Source of the DNA: Gentiana macrophylla
Taxonomy: Eukaryota > Streptophyta > Magnoliopsida > Gentianales > Gentianaceae
DNA length: 64,000 nt
NCBI GenBank assembly: GCA_026214975.1
Contig: JAOBSW010001103.1
Coordinates: 1 to 64,000, forward strand
Reading direction: 5' to 3'
Part shown: positions 12,489 to 26,345 of the stretch, piece after piece
How positions within the stretch are numbered: the first letter of the stretch is position 1
How the letters are laid out: every line of letters begins with the position of its first letter
Program-made: the position numbers and the translations under genes
Notes under the pieces: generated by a model
Databases searched by the model: none
Told to the model about the DNA's origin: nothing
Seen by the model: only the letters and a program-made list of their open reading frames with translations

Positions 12489-14570
12489 TATGTTGTAAGA
12501 TACCTTGTAGTTGTTGATGATATATGGGCCCACTAGGCCGGGTTGTTTTATGCTGGGCCAGGCCCATTATAAATGTTATCATACCTCAATGTTTGTGTAT
12601 GTGCAAGGCCTTGTCCGTGTCTTGTGGTATAGGAAAGAGAGTACTAGCGGGGAGGTGCTTACTTGAAAATCGTAGGTGGCTAGATAACAATTAATAACAA
12701 GCGTCGTGTGTAGTTAAAAGACTAAACATCGTAACATTCTTGGTAAGGCACAAGTCTATATCGCGATGTGTGGGCGTTGAGATAAAGTGGATAACCGTAA
12801 GTCATTGGACTTTACGTGCGGAGGAACACCACCCGTAAGTCCGAGACCCAGCGCGGAGGAGGAATTTGCACGGCGTGTACACTATCAAGTTTTCCCCATG
12901 GATATTGGTGTGATCCATAAATATGTTTGCGCCTGAGATACTTTTGGTGAGTAGGACCATGCGTAGTGCCCTTGGTGATGATGTAACAAAGATAAGCTAC
13001 GCTATAAACCAATAATCATGACATGTTGATGAGCATGAAGTGAACCCTAAAGTTTGAGTCGGTCTCACAAAGATAACTTAATAAATTATGAACCTTTTCG
13101 TTGTAAGATTTAATTATATTTTAGTTTCTTAATCTTGCTAAGTACTTTGTACTTACCTCAATTGCATGTTTTGTTGTATGTTTTTGGGTTGAGAAGAGAG
13201 CAGGTTGAGAATGTGATGTGTACGATGATTTTGGGAGCGATGTTTAAGTGCAAGTTTCACTTAATGTTTCTTGTTTCATTAATTATAAGATGTATCAAAC
13301 TATGTTTTATTTCAATATCAAGATAAGCGTTGTACTTTCTTTAAGGCTTTGTAAGATTTGTTGTTTTACTTTTCGTTTTGGGCATCGTGTGTTTGTAAGC
13401 TACCTTGTAGTTGTTGATGATATATGGGCCCCTTTGGGCGGGTTGTTAAATGGCTGGTCGGACTCATTATAAGTTTTAGCATTCCTCGGTGTTTGTGTAT
13501 GTGCTAGTCTTATGCGTGTCTTGTGGTCTTGGAAAAGAGAGTAGTAGAGGTGAGGAGCTTACTTGAAAATACTTAGGTTGCTAGTTAACAATTAATAACA
13601 AGCGTCGTGTGTAGTTAAAAGACTAAACATCGTAACATTCTTGGTAAGGCACAAGTCTATATCGCGATGTGTGGGCGTTGAGATAAAGTCGATAAGTTTG
13701 TAAGTTTTGGACCCTACGTGCGGAGGAACACCACCCGTAAGTCCGAGACCCTACGTGCGGAGGGAATTTGCACGGCGTGTACACTATCGGGTTTTCCCTG
13801 TGGATATTGGTGAGATCCTCCAATATGTTGCACATTGATACTTTATGGTGAGTAGCACCAAGCGTAGTACCCTTGAATGATGATGTAACAATGATAAGCT
13901 ACGCTATAAACCAATAATCACGACATGTTGATGAGCATGAAGTGAACCACTAAAGTTTAGTCGGTCTCACAAAGATAACTTAATAAATTATGAACCTTTC
14001 GTTGTAAGATTTAATTATATTTTAGCTTCTTACTCTTGCTAAGTTCTTTGTACTTACCTCAATTGCATGTTTTGCCGTATGTTTTTGGGGTGAGAAGATG
14101 AGCAGTTGAGCATGTGATGGATGATGACTTTGGGGGCGATGTTTGAGTCAAGTTTCACTTGATGTTTTCTTTTTCATTTATTATAATATTTATCAAACTA
14201 TGTTGTTATTTCAATATCAAGACAAAGTCATACTTTCTTTAAGGCTTTGTAAGATTTGTTGTTTTACTTTCGTTTTGGGCATCGTATGTTGTAAACTACA
14301 TTGTTGTTGTTGATGATATATGGGCCCTTGAGCCGGGATGTTAAATGGCCAGGCTGGCCCATTATAAATATTAGCATTCCTCAATGTTTGTGTATGTGCT
14401 AGGCCTTGTCCGTGTCTTGTGGTCTAGGGAAGAGAGTAGTATAGTTAAGGAGCTTACTTGAAAATCTTGAGGTGACTAGTTAACAATTAATAACAAGCGC
14501 GCGTGTGTAGTTAAAAGACTAAACATCATAACATTGTTGGTAAGGCACAAGTCTATATCGCGATGTGTGG

Positions 14571-14708
14571 ATCTCACCAATATCCACAGAGGAAAACCCG
14601 ATAGTGTACGCTCGGTGCGTCCCTCCGTGCGTAGGGTCTTACGGGGACCTACGTGCGGGAGGGCTACACAGCGTGTACCTATCGGGTTTTTCCAATGGAT
14701 ATTAGTGA
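14571..14708. repeat. Inverted segment forming a hairpin inside a satellite unit
   Basis: In place of the normal sequence after GCGATGTGTGG, 14571-14638 reads as the reverse complement of the normal unit (ATCTCACCAATATCCACAGA ... GGAAAACCCGATAGTG ... CCCTCCGTGCGTAGGG). The normal-orientation copy follows at 14646-14708 (ACCTACGTGCGG ... TATCGGGTTT ... GGATATTAGTGA). The two arms of about 65 bases are imperfect inverted copies with a spacer of only a few bases. Confidence 0.85.
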
Positions 14709-16086
14709 ATCTCAATATGTTGCACATTGATACTTTATGGTGAGTAGCACCATCGTAGTAGTACCCTTGAATGATGGCGTAACAATGATAAGCTCGCTAT
14801 AAACCAATAATCACGACATGTTGATGAGCATGAAGTGAACCACTAAAGTTTGAGTCGGTCTCACAAAGATAACTTAATAAATTATGAACCTTTCGTTGTA
14901 AGATTTAATTATATTTTGCTTCTTACTCTTGCTAAGTTCTTTGTACTTACCTCAATTTCATGTTATGCCGTATGTTTTGGGGTGAGAAGATGAGCAGGTT
15001 GAGCATGTGATGGATGATGACTTTGGGGGCGATGTTTGAGTCAAGTTTCACTTGATGTTTTCTTTTTCATTTATTATAATATTTATCAAACTATGTTGTT
15101 ATTTCAATATCAAGACAAAGTCATACTTTCTTTAAGGCTTTGTAAGATTTGTTGTTTTACTTTTCGTTTTGGGCATCGTATGTTGTAAACTACATTGTTG
15201 TTGTTGATGATATATGGGCCTTTTGAGCCGGGATGTTAAATGGCCAGGCTAGGCCCATTATAAATATTAGCATTCCTCAATGTTTGTGTATGTGCTAGGC
15301 CTTGTCCGTGTCTTGTGGTCTAGGGAAGAGAGTAGTATAGTTGAGGAGCTTACTTGAAAATCTTGAGGTGACTAGTTAACAATTAATAACAAGCGCTTGC
15401 GTGTGTAGTTAAAAGACTAAACATCATAACATTGTTGGTAAGGCACAAGTCTATATCGCGATGTGTGGGCGTTGAGATAAAGTAGATAATTCGTAAGTCT
15501 TTGGATCCTACGTGCGGAGGAATGCCACCCCCGTACAACCGAGATCCTACGTGCGGAGGGAATTTGCACCAGCGTTGTGTAAACTTCCGGGTTTTCCCAC
15601 GTGGATATTCGTGTGATCCGCCAATATGTTGCACTGAGATACTTTATGGTGTGCGGCGCGTAAGCTTAGTGCCTTTCAATGATGATGTAAGAAAGATAAT
15701 CTATGCTATAAACCAATAATCACGACATGTTGATGAGCATGAAGTGGACCACTAAAGTTTAGTCGGTCTCACAAAGATAACTTAATAAATTATGAACCTT
15801 TTGTTGGAAGATTTAATTATATTTTAGCTTCTTATTTGTTGCTAAGTACTTTGTACTTATCTCAATTGCATGTTTTGTTGTATGTTTTGTGGGAGAAGGC
15901 GAGCAGGTTGAGCATGTGATGGATGATGACTTTGGGGGCGATGTTTGAGTCAAGTTTCACTTGATGTTTTTCTGTTTCATTTATTATAAATGTATCAAAC
16001 TATGTGGTTATTTCAATATCAAGACAAGCATTGTACTTTCTTTAAGGCTTTGTAAGATTTGTTGTTTTACTTTCGTTTTGGGCATC

Positions 16087-16790
16087 GTATGTTGTAAGCT
16101 ACCTTGTAGTTGTTGATGATATATGGGCCCTTTGGGCGGGTTGTTTATAACTGGGCCAGGCCCATTATAAATGTTATCATACCTCAATGTTTGTGTATGT
16201 GCTAGGCCTTGTCCGTGTCTTGTGGTATAGGAAAGAGAGTACTAGCGGTGATGGTGCTTACTTGAAAATTCTTAGGTGGCTAGATAACAATTAATAACAA
16301 ACGTACGTGTGTAGTTAAAAGACAAAACATCGTCAGATTCTTGGTAAGGCACAAGTCTATATCGCGATGTGTGGGCGTTTAGATAAAGTGGATAACTTCG
16401 TAAGTCATTGGACTTTACGTGCGGAGGAACACCACCCGTAAGTGCGAGACCCAGCGTCACGGAGGAATTTGCACCGGCGTGTACACTATCGGGTTTTCCC
16501 CGTGGATATTGGTGTGATCCATAAATATGTTTAGTCTTGCTAAGGACTTTGTACTTACCTCAATTGCATGTTTTGTTGTATGTTTTTGGGTTGAGAAGGC
16601 GAGCAGGTTGAGAATGTGATGGATGATGACTTTGGGGGCGATGTTTGAGTCAAGTTTCACATAATATTTTCTTTCATTTATTATAAGATGTATCAAACTA
16701 TGTTGTTATTTCAATATCAAGACAAGCCTTGTACTTTTTAAGGCTTTGTAAGATTTTTTGTTTTACTTTTCGTTTTGGCATCGTATGTTG
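16087..16790. repeat. Satellite unit with an internal deletion of about 0.2 kb
   Basis: The distance between marks here is 697 instead of about 900. At about 16531 the sequence jumps from CCATAAATATGTTT, which normally continues GCGCCTGAGATAC (compare 12915-12940), straight to AGTCTTGCTAAGGACTTTG, which lies about 205 bases later in other units. The missing part includes the TAAACCAATAATCACG and TTTGAGTCGGTCTCAC blocks. Confidence 0.85.
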
Positions 16791-19700
16791 TAAGCTACCT
16801 TGTTGTTGTGGATGATATATGGGCCCCTTTGCGCGGGTTGTTAAATGCTGGTCCAAGCCCATTATAAGTGTTAGCATTCCTCGGTGTTTGTGTATGTGCT
16901 AGGCCTTGTCCGTGTCTTGTGGTCCACGAAAGAGAGTAGTAGAGGTAAAGGAGCTTATTTGAAAAATATTTAGGTGGCTAGTTAACAATTAATATGAGGC
17001 GTCGTGTGTGGTTAAAAGACTAAACATCGTAACATTCTTGGTAAGGCACAAGTCTATATCGTGATGTGTGAGTGTTGAGATAAAGTGGATAACCGTAAGT
17101 CTTTGGACCTTACGTGCGGAGGAACACCACCCCGTAAGTCCGAGACCCTACGTGCGGAGGGAATTTGCACGGCGTGTACACTATCGGGTTTTCCCCGTGG
17201 ATATTGGTGTGATCCGTCAATATGTTGAAAGCAGATACTTTATGATGAGTAGCACCATGCGTAGTGCCCTTGAATGATGGTAAAAAAAAATAAGCTACGC
17301 TATAAAGTATAAACCAATAATCACGACATGTTCATGAGCATGAAGTGAATCCGAATGTTTGAGTCTGTCTCACAAAGATAACTTAATATATTATAAAACT
17401 TTTCGTTGTAAGATTTAATTATATTTTAGCTTCTTAATCTTGCTAAGTACTTTTTACTTACCTCAATTTCATGTTTTTGTATGTTTTTGGGGTGAGAAGG
17501 CGAAGCAGAGTTAAGCATGTGATGGATGATGACTTTGGGGATGATGTTTGGTCAAGTTTCACTTGATGTTTTCTGTTTCATTTATTATAAGATGTATCAA
17601 ACTATGTGGTTATTTCAATATCAAGACAAGCGTTGTACTTTCTTTAAGGCTTTGTAAGATTTGTTGTTTTACTTTCGTTTTGGGCATCGTATGTTGTAAG
17701 CTACCTTGTACTTGTTGATGATATTTGGGCCCGTTAGAATTTTGGGTTGTTTATAGCTGGGCCGGGCCCATTATAAATGGTATCATACCTCAATGTTTTT
17801 ATGCGTGCTAGGCCTTGTCCGTGTCATGTGGTATAGGAAAGTGAGTACTAGTGGTGAGGTTCTTACTTGAAAATACTTAGGTGTCTAGATAACAATTAAT
17901 AACAAGCGTCGTGTGTAGTTAAAAGACTAAACATCGTAACATTCTTGGTAAGGCACAAGTCTATATCGCGATGTGTGGGCGTTTAGATAAAGTGGATAAC
18001 CGTATGTCATTGGACTTTACGTGCGGAGGAACACCACCCGTAAGTTTGGGACCCAACGTCACGGAGGGATTTGCACCAGCGTGTACACTATCGGGTTTTC
18101 CCCGTGGATATTGGTGTGATCCGCCAAATATGTTGCGCCTGAGATACTTTATGGTGAGTAGCACCATGCGTAGTGCCCCTTGAATGATGTTGTAACAAAG
18201 ATAAGATCGCTATAAACCAATAATCATGACATGTTTATGAGCATGAAGTGAACCCTAAAGTTTGAGTCGGTCTCACAAAGATAACTTAATAAATTATGAA
18301 CCTTTCGTTGTAAGATTTAATTATATTTTAGTTTCTTAATCTAGCTAAGTACTTTGTACCTACCTCAATTGCATGTTTTGTTGTATGTTTTTGGGTAGAG
18401 AAGAGAGGCAGGTTGAGAATGTGATGGATGATGACTTGGGGGCGATGTTTGAGTCAAGTTTTCATAATGTTTCTTGTTTCATTTATTATAAGATGTTTCA
18501 AACTATGTTGTTATTTCAATATCAAGATAAGCATTGTACTTTCTTTAAGGCTTTGTAAGATTTGTTGTTTTACTTTCGTTTTGGGGCATCGTATGTTGAA
18601 AGCTACCTTGTAGTTGTTGATGATATATGGGCCTTTGAAGGGCGGAGTTGTTAAATAATGGTCTAGGCCCATTATAAGTTTTAGCATCCTCGGTGTTTGT
18701 GTATGTGCTAGGCCTTGTCGTGTCTTGTGGTCTTGGAAGAGAGTAAATGCAGGTGAGGAGCTTACTTGAAAATACTTAGGTGGCTAGTTAACAATTAATA
18801 ACAAGCGTCGTGTGTAGTTAAAAGACTAAACATCGTAACATTCTTGGTAAGGCACAAGTCTATATCGCGATGTGTGGGCGTTCGAGATAAAGTGGATAAG
18901 TTCGTAAGTCTTTGGACCCTACATACGGAGGAACACCACCCGTAAGTCCGAGACCCTACGTGCGGAGGAATTTGCACCGGCCAGCGTACTCTATCGGGTT
19001 TTCCCATGGATATTGGTGTGATCCGCCAATATGTTAAATCTGAGATACTTTATGGTGAGTAGCACCATGCGTAGTGCCCTTGAATGATGGTGTAAAAAAG
19101 ATAAGCTACGCTATAAACCAATAATCACGGCGAGTTTGAGTCTGTCTCACAAAGATAACTTAATATATTATAAACCTTTCGTTGTAAGATTTAGTTATAT
19201 TTTAGCTTTTAATCTTGCTAAGTACTTTTTACTTACCTCAATTTCATGTTTTTGTTTGTTTTTGGGGTGACAAGGCGAGCGAGGTTGAGCATCACGATGG
19301 ATGATGACTTTGGGGCGATGTTTGATTCCATGTTTCACTTGATGTTTTATGTTTCATTTATTATAAAAAGTATCAAACTATGTGGTTAATTCAATATCAA
19401 GACAAGCGTTGTACTTTCTTTAAGGCTTTGTAAGATTTGTTGTTTTACTTTCGTTTTGGGCATCGTATGTTGTAAGCTACCTTGTAGTTGTTGATGATAT
19501 TTTGCCCCTGGTGGGTTGTTTGTAAGCCAGGCCCATTATAAATGTTATCATACCTCAATGTTTGAGTATGCTAGGCCTTGTCCGTGTCTTGTGGTATATG
19601 AAAGAGAGTACTAGCGCCGAGGGTGCTTACTTGAAAATACTTAGGTGGCTAGATAACAATTAATAACAAGCGTCGTGTGTAGTTAAAAGACTAAACATCG

Positions 19701-22700
19701 TAACATTTTTGGTAAGGCACAAGTCTATATCGCGATGTGTGGGCGTTCGAGATAAAGTGGATAACCGTATGTTATTGGACTTTACGTGCGGAGGAACACC
19801 ACCCGTGCATTCGAGACCCAGCGTATGGAGGAATTGCACGGCGTGTACACTATCGGGTTATCCCTCGTGGATATTGGTGTGATCGGAAATATGTTGCGCC
19901 TGAGATACTTTATGGTGAGTAGCACCATGCGTAGTGCCCTTGAATGATGATGTAACAAAGATAAGCTACGCTATAAACCAATAATCATGACATGTTTATG
20001 AGCATGAAGTGAACCCACAAAAGTTTGAGCCGGTCTCACAAAGATAACTTAATAAATTATGAACCTTTCGTTGTAAGATTTAATTATATTTTAGTTTCTT
20101 AATCTTGCTAAGTACTTTGTACCTACCTCAATTGCATGTTTTGTTGTATGTTTTGGGGTAGAGAAGAGGAACGAGTTGAGAATGTGATGGATGATGACTT
20201 CGGGGCGATGTTTGAGTCAAGTTTCATAATGTTTCTTGTTTCATTTATTATAAGATGTATGAAACTATGTTGTTATTTCAATATCAATATAAGCATTGTA
20301 CTTTCTTTAAGGCTTTGTAAGATTTGTCGTTTTGGGCATCGTATGTTGTAAGCTAGCTTGTAGTTGTTGATGATATATGGGCCCTTTGGGCCGGGTTGTT
20401 AAATGTAATTGGTCCATGCCCATTATAAGTTTTAGCATTCCTCGGTGTTTGTGTATGTGCTAGGCCTTGTATGCGTGTCTTGTGGTCTTGGAAAGAGAGT
20501 AGTAGAGGTGAGGAGCTTACTTGAAAATACTTAGGTGGCTAGTTAACAATTAATAACAAACGAACGTGTGTAGTTAAAAGACTAAACATCGTAACATTCT
20601 TGGTAAGGCACAAGTCTATATCGCGATGTGTGGGCGTTCGGATAAAGTGGATAACTTCATAAGTCTTTGGACTCTACGTACGGAGGAACACCACCCCGTA
20701 AGTCCGAGACCCTACGTACGGAGGAATTTGCACCGGCGTGTACACTATCGGGTTTTCCCGTGTGGATATTGATGTGATCCGCCAATATGTCGCTGCTGCG
20801 ATACTTTATGGTGAGTAGCACCATGCGTAGTACCTTGAATGATGATGTAACAAAGATAAGCTACGCTATAAACCAATAATCATGGCATGTTGATGAGCAT
20901 GAAGTGAACCCTAAAGTTTGAGTCGGTCTCACAAAGATAGCTTAATAAATTATGAACCTTTCGTTGTAAGATTTAATTATATTTTAGCTTCTTACTCTTG
21001 CTAAGTTCTTTGTACTTACCTCAATTGCATGTTTTGTTGTATGTTTTTGGGGTGAGAAGGCGAGCGAGTTGAGCATGTGATGGATGATGACTTTGGGGGC
21101 GATGTTTGAGTCAAGTTTCACTTGATGTTTTATGTTTCATTTATTATAATATGTATCAAACTATGTTGTTATTTCAATATGAAGACAAAGTCATACTTTC
21201 TTTAAGGCTTTGTAAGATTTGTTGTTTTACTTTCGTTTTGGGTATCGTATGTTGTAAACTACATTGTTGTTGTTGATGATATATGGGCCCCTTTGGGCCG
21301 GAGTTGTTAAATGGCCAGGCTAGGCCCATTATAAATGTTAGCATTCTTTGAATGTTAGTGTATGTGCTAGGCCTTATGCGTGTCTTGTGGTCTAGGCAAG
21401 AGAGTAGTAGAGGTGTGGGAGCTTACATGAAAATACTTAGGTGACTAGTTAACAATTAATAACAAGCATGCGTGTGTAGTTAAAAGACTAAACATTGTAA
21501 CATTGTTGGTAAGGCAAAAGTCTATATCGCGATGTGTGGGCGTTGAGATAAAGTGGATAATTCGTAAGTCTTTGGACCTACGTGGGAGGAGCGCCACTCC
21601 GTACAACCGAGACCCTACGTGCGGAGGGATTTGCACAGCGTGTAAACTATCGGGTTTTCCCACGTGGATATTGGTGTGATCCGCCCGATATGTTGCACCA
21701 CAGATACTTTATGGTGACTAGCGCCATGCTTATTGCCTTTCAATGATGATGTAACAAAGATAAGCAATGATATTAACCAATAATCACGACATGTTGATAA
21801 GCATGAAGTGAACTCTAAAGTTTTAGTCGGTCTCACAAAGATAACTTAATAAACCTTTCGTTGGAAGATTTAATTATATTTTAGCTTCTTGCTGTTGCTA
21901 AGTACTTTGTACTTACCTCAATTGCATGTTTTGTTGTATGTTTTTGGGGTGAGAAGACGAACAGGTTGAGCATGTGATGGATGATGACTTGGGGGCGATC
22001 TTTGAGTCAAGTTTCACTTGATGTTTTTTGTTTCGTTTATTATAATATGTATCAAATTATATTGTTATTTCAATATGAAGACAAGCATTGTACTTTCTTT
22101 TTGGCTTTGTAAGATTTGTTGATTTCCTTTCGTTTTAGGCATCGTATGTTGTAAGCTAACTTGTTGTTGTTGATGATATATGGCCCCTTGCTGTGAGTTG
22201 TTGTTCGTGGTAGGCCAGGCCCATTATAAGCGTTAGCCTTCCTCAATGTTTGTGCATGTGCTAGGCCATTTCCGTGTCATGTGGTCTAGGAAAGAGAGTA
22301 GTAAAGGTGAGAGGTGCTTACTTGAAAATACTCGGTCGCTAGTTTACAATTAATAACAAACATCGTGTGTTGTTAAAAGACTAAACATCGTAACATTCTT
22401 GGTAAGGCACAAGTCTATATCGCGATGTGTGGGCGTTTAGATAATGTGGATAACCTCGTAAGTCTTTGGACCCTACGTGCGTAGAACACCACCCGTAAAT
22501 CCGAGACCTACGGACGGACGGATTTGCACTTATCGGGTTTCCCCGTGGATGTTGGTGTGGTCCGCCAATATGTTGCACACATATACTTTAAGGTGAGTAG
22601 CCCAATTAGTAGTGCCATTGAATGATGATGTAACAAAGATAATCTACTACATAAACCAATAATCACGACATGTTGATGAGCATGAAGTGAACCATAAAGT

Positions 22701-25700
22701 TTGTGTCGGTCTCACAAAGATATCTTAATAAATTATGAACCCGCCGTTGTAAGATTTAATTATATTTTAGCTTCTTACTCTTGCTAAGTACTATGTACTT
22801 TCTTGTTGTATGTTTTTATGGTGAGAAGGCGAGCAGGTTGAGCATGTGAAGGATGATGACTTGGAGGCGATGTTTGACTCAAGTTTCACTTGATGTTTCT
22901 GTTTCATTTATTATAAGATGTATCAAACTATGTTGTTATTTCAATATCAAGAAAAGCATTGTACATTATTTAAGGCTTTGTAAGATTTGTTGTTTTACTT
23001 TCGTTTTGGGCATCGTATTTTGAAAGCTACCTTGTTGTTGTTGATGGTATATGGCCCCTTTGGGCGGGTTGTTAAATAAGCTTGGGTCAGGCGCATTATA
23101 AATGTTAGCATTCCTCAATATTTGTGTATGTTCTAGGCCTTGTCCGTGTCTTGTGGTCTAGGAAAGAGAGTAGTAGAGGTGAGGAGCTTACTTGAAAATA
23201 CTTAGGTGACTAGTTAACAATTAATAACAAGCGTCGTGTGTAGTTAAAAGACTAAACATCGTAACATTCTTGGTAAGGCACAAGTCTATATCGCGATGTG
23301 TGGGCGTTTAGATAATGTGGATAACCTCGTAAGTCTTTGGACCCTACGTGCGTAGGAACACCACCCGTAAATCCGAGACCCTACGGACGGACGATTTGCC
23401 TTATCGGGTTTTCCCCGTGGATGTTGGTGTGGTCGCCAATATGTTGCACCTGAGATACTTTAAGGTGAGTAGCCCAATTAGTAGTGCCATTGAATGATGA
23501 TGTAACAAAGATAATCTACTCTATAAACCAATAATCACACGACTGTTGATGAGCATGAAGTGAACCATAAAGTTTGTGTCGGTCTCACAAAGATATCTTA
23601 ATAAATTATGAACCCTTCGTTGTAAGATTTAATTATATTTTAGCTTCTTACTCTTGCTAAGTACTATGTACTTTCTTGTTGTATGTTTTTATGGTGAGAA
23701 GAAGCGAGCAGGTTGAGCATGTGAAGGATGATGACTTGGGGGCGATGTTTGACTCAAGTTTCACTTGATGTTTTACATTTCATTTATTATAAGATGTATC
23801 AAACTATGTTGTTATTTCAATATCAAGAAAAGCATTGTACATTATTTAAGGCTTTGTAAGATTTGTTGTTTTACTTTCGTTTTGGGCATCGTATTTTGAA
23901 AGCTACCTTGTTGTTGTTGATGGTATATGGGCCCCTTTGGGCGGGTTGTTAAATGGCTTGGGTGAGGCGCATTATAAATGTTAGCATTCCTAAATATTTG
24001 TGTATGTTCTAGGCCTTGTCCGTGTCTTGTGGTCTAGGAAAGAGAGTAGTAGAGGTGAGGAGCTTACTTGAAAATACTTAGGTGACTAGTTAACAATTAA
24101 TAACAAGCGTCGTGTGTAGTTAAAAGACTAAACATCATAACATTCTTGGTGAGGCACAAGTCTATATATCGCGATGTGTGGGTGTTCGGATAAAGCGGAT
24201 AACCGTAAGTCTTTGGACCCTACGTGCGGAGGAACACCACCCCGTAAGTGCGAGACCTACGTGCGGAGGGGATTGCACGGCGTGTACACTATCGGGTTTT
24301 CCCCGTGGATATTGGTGTGATCAACCAATATGTTGCACACATATACTTTATGGTGAGTAGCACCATGCGTAGTGTCCTTGAATGATGATGTAACAAAGAT
24401 AAGCTACGCTATAAACCAATAATCACGACATGTTGAAGAGCAAGAAGTGCATCTAATGTTTTAATCGCCTCACAAAGATAACTTAGTATATTATAAACCT
24501 TTTCGTTGTAAGATTTAATTATATTTTAGCTTCTTAATCTTGCTAAGTACTTTTACTTACCTCAATTTCATGTTTTTTTGTATGTTTTGGGGTGAGAAGG
24601 CGAACGGAGTTGAGCATGTGATGGATGATGACTTTGGGGGCGATGTTTGAGTCTAAGTTTCACTTGAGGTTTCTGTTTCATTTATTATAAGATGTATCAA
24701 ACTATGTGGTTATTTCAATATCAAGACAAGCGTTGTACTTTCTTTAAGGCTTTGTAAGATTTGTTGTTTTACTTTCGTTTTGGGAATCGTATGTTGTAAG
24801 CTACCTTTTAGTTGTTGATGATATATGGGCCCACTGGGCACAGTTGTTTATAAGCTGGGCGGGCCATTATAAATGTTATCATACCTCAATGTTTGTGTAT
24901 GTGCTAGCCCTTGTCCGTGTCTTGTGGTATAAGAAAAGCGATTACTAGCGGTGAGGTGCTTACTTGAAAATACTTAGGTGGCTAGATAACAATTAATAAC
25001 AAGCGTCGTGTGTAGTTAAAAGACTAAACATCGTAACATTCTTGGAAAGGCACAAGTCTATATCACGATGTGTGGGCGTTTGAGATAAAGTGGATAACTT
25101 CATAAGTCATTGGACTTTACGTGCGGAGGAACACCACCCGTAAGTCCGAGGCGCAACATCACGGAGTGATTGCACGGCGTGTACACTATCGGGTTTTCCC
25201 TGTGGATGTTGGTGTGATCCGCAAATATGTTGCGCCTGAGATACTTTATGGTGAGTAGCACCATGCGTAGTGACCGTGAATGATGATGTAACAAAGATAA
25301 GCTACGCTATAAACCAATAATCATGACATATTGATGAGCATGAAGTGAACCCGAAAGTTTGAGTCGGTCTCACAAAGATAACTTAATAAATTATGAACCT
25401 TTCATTGTAAGATTTAATTATATTTTAGTTTCTTAATCTTGCTAAGAACTTTTCACTTACCTCAATTGCATGTTTTGATGTATGTTTTTGGGTTGAGAAG
25501 GCGAACATGTTGAGAATGTGATGGATGATGACTTTGGGGGCGATGTTTGAGTCAAGTTTCATATAATGTTTTCTGTTTCATTTATTATAAGATGTATCAA
25601 ACTATGTTGTTATTTCAATATCAAGACAAGCGTCGTACTTTCTTTAAGGCTTTGTAAGATTTTTGTTTTACTTTCATTTTGGGCATCGTATGTTGTAAGC

Positions 25701-26345
25701 TACCTTGTTGTTGTTGATGATGTCACTGCAGGCCCCTTTGGGCGGGTTGTTAAATGGCTGGTCGGGCCCATTATAAGTGTTAGCATTCCTCGGTGTTTGT
25801 GTATGTGCTAGGCCTTGTCCGTGTCTTGTGGTCTAGGAAAGAGAGTAGTAGAGGTGAGGAGCTTACTTGAAAATACTTAGGTGACTAGTTAACAATTAAT
25901 AACAAGCGTCACGCGTGTAGTTAAAATACTAAACATCATAACATTCTTGGTAAGGCACAAGTCTATATCGCGATGTGTGGGTGTTGAGATAAAGCGGATA
26001 ACATCGTAAGTCTTTGGACCCTACGTGCGGAGGAACACCACCCGTAAGTGCGAGACCTACGTATGGAGGAATTTGCACGGCGTGTACCCTATCGGGTTTT
26101 CCCCATGGATATTGGTGTTATCCGCCAATAAGGTGCACCACAGATACTTTATGGTGAGTAGCACCATGCGTAGTGCCCTTGAATGATGATGTAACAAAGA
26201 CAAGCTCTCGCTATAAACCAATAATCACGACATGTTGATGAGCATGAAGTAAATCCTAATGTTTGACTCTCTCTCACAAAGATAACTTAATATATTATAA
26301 ACCATTCGTTGTAAGATTTAATTATATTTTAGCTTCTTAATCTTG

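Larger units (their letters stand above)
8008..26345. repeat. Satellite array, left block (21 units of about 0.9 kb)
   Basis: The array is continuous head-to-tail. Using CAAGTCTATATCG as a mark, copies sit at 8271, 9167, 10059, 10959, 11856, 12751, 13652, 14548, 15446, 16352, 17049, 17956, 18855, 19720, 20611, 21517, 22410, 23281, 24157, 25053 and 25968. Spacing is mostly 890-907, with shorter ones of 697, 865, 871 and 876. Each unit contains in order: GTTGTAAGCTACC, a GGCCCA-rich block with TATAAAT, TGTGTATGTGCTAGGCC, GTTAAAAGACTAAACATCG, the mark, two copies of a CCTACGTGCGGAGG motif, GGATATTGGTGTGATCC, TAAACCAATAATCACGACA, TTTGAGTCGGTCTCAC, and the inverted repeat AAGTACTTTGTACTT. Copies differ by many small indels, so the short ORFs inside it are not genes. 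Confidence 0.97.

Noticed and set aside
8008..26345. Possible rDNA intergenic spacer or 5S rDNA array
   Set aside because: No 18S, 5.8S, 25S or 5S sequence is present anywhere in the window, and the unit does not resemble a 5S gene with spacer.
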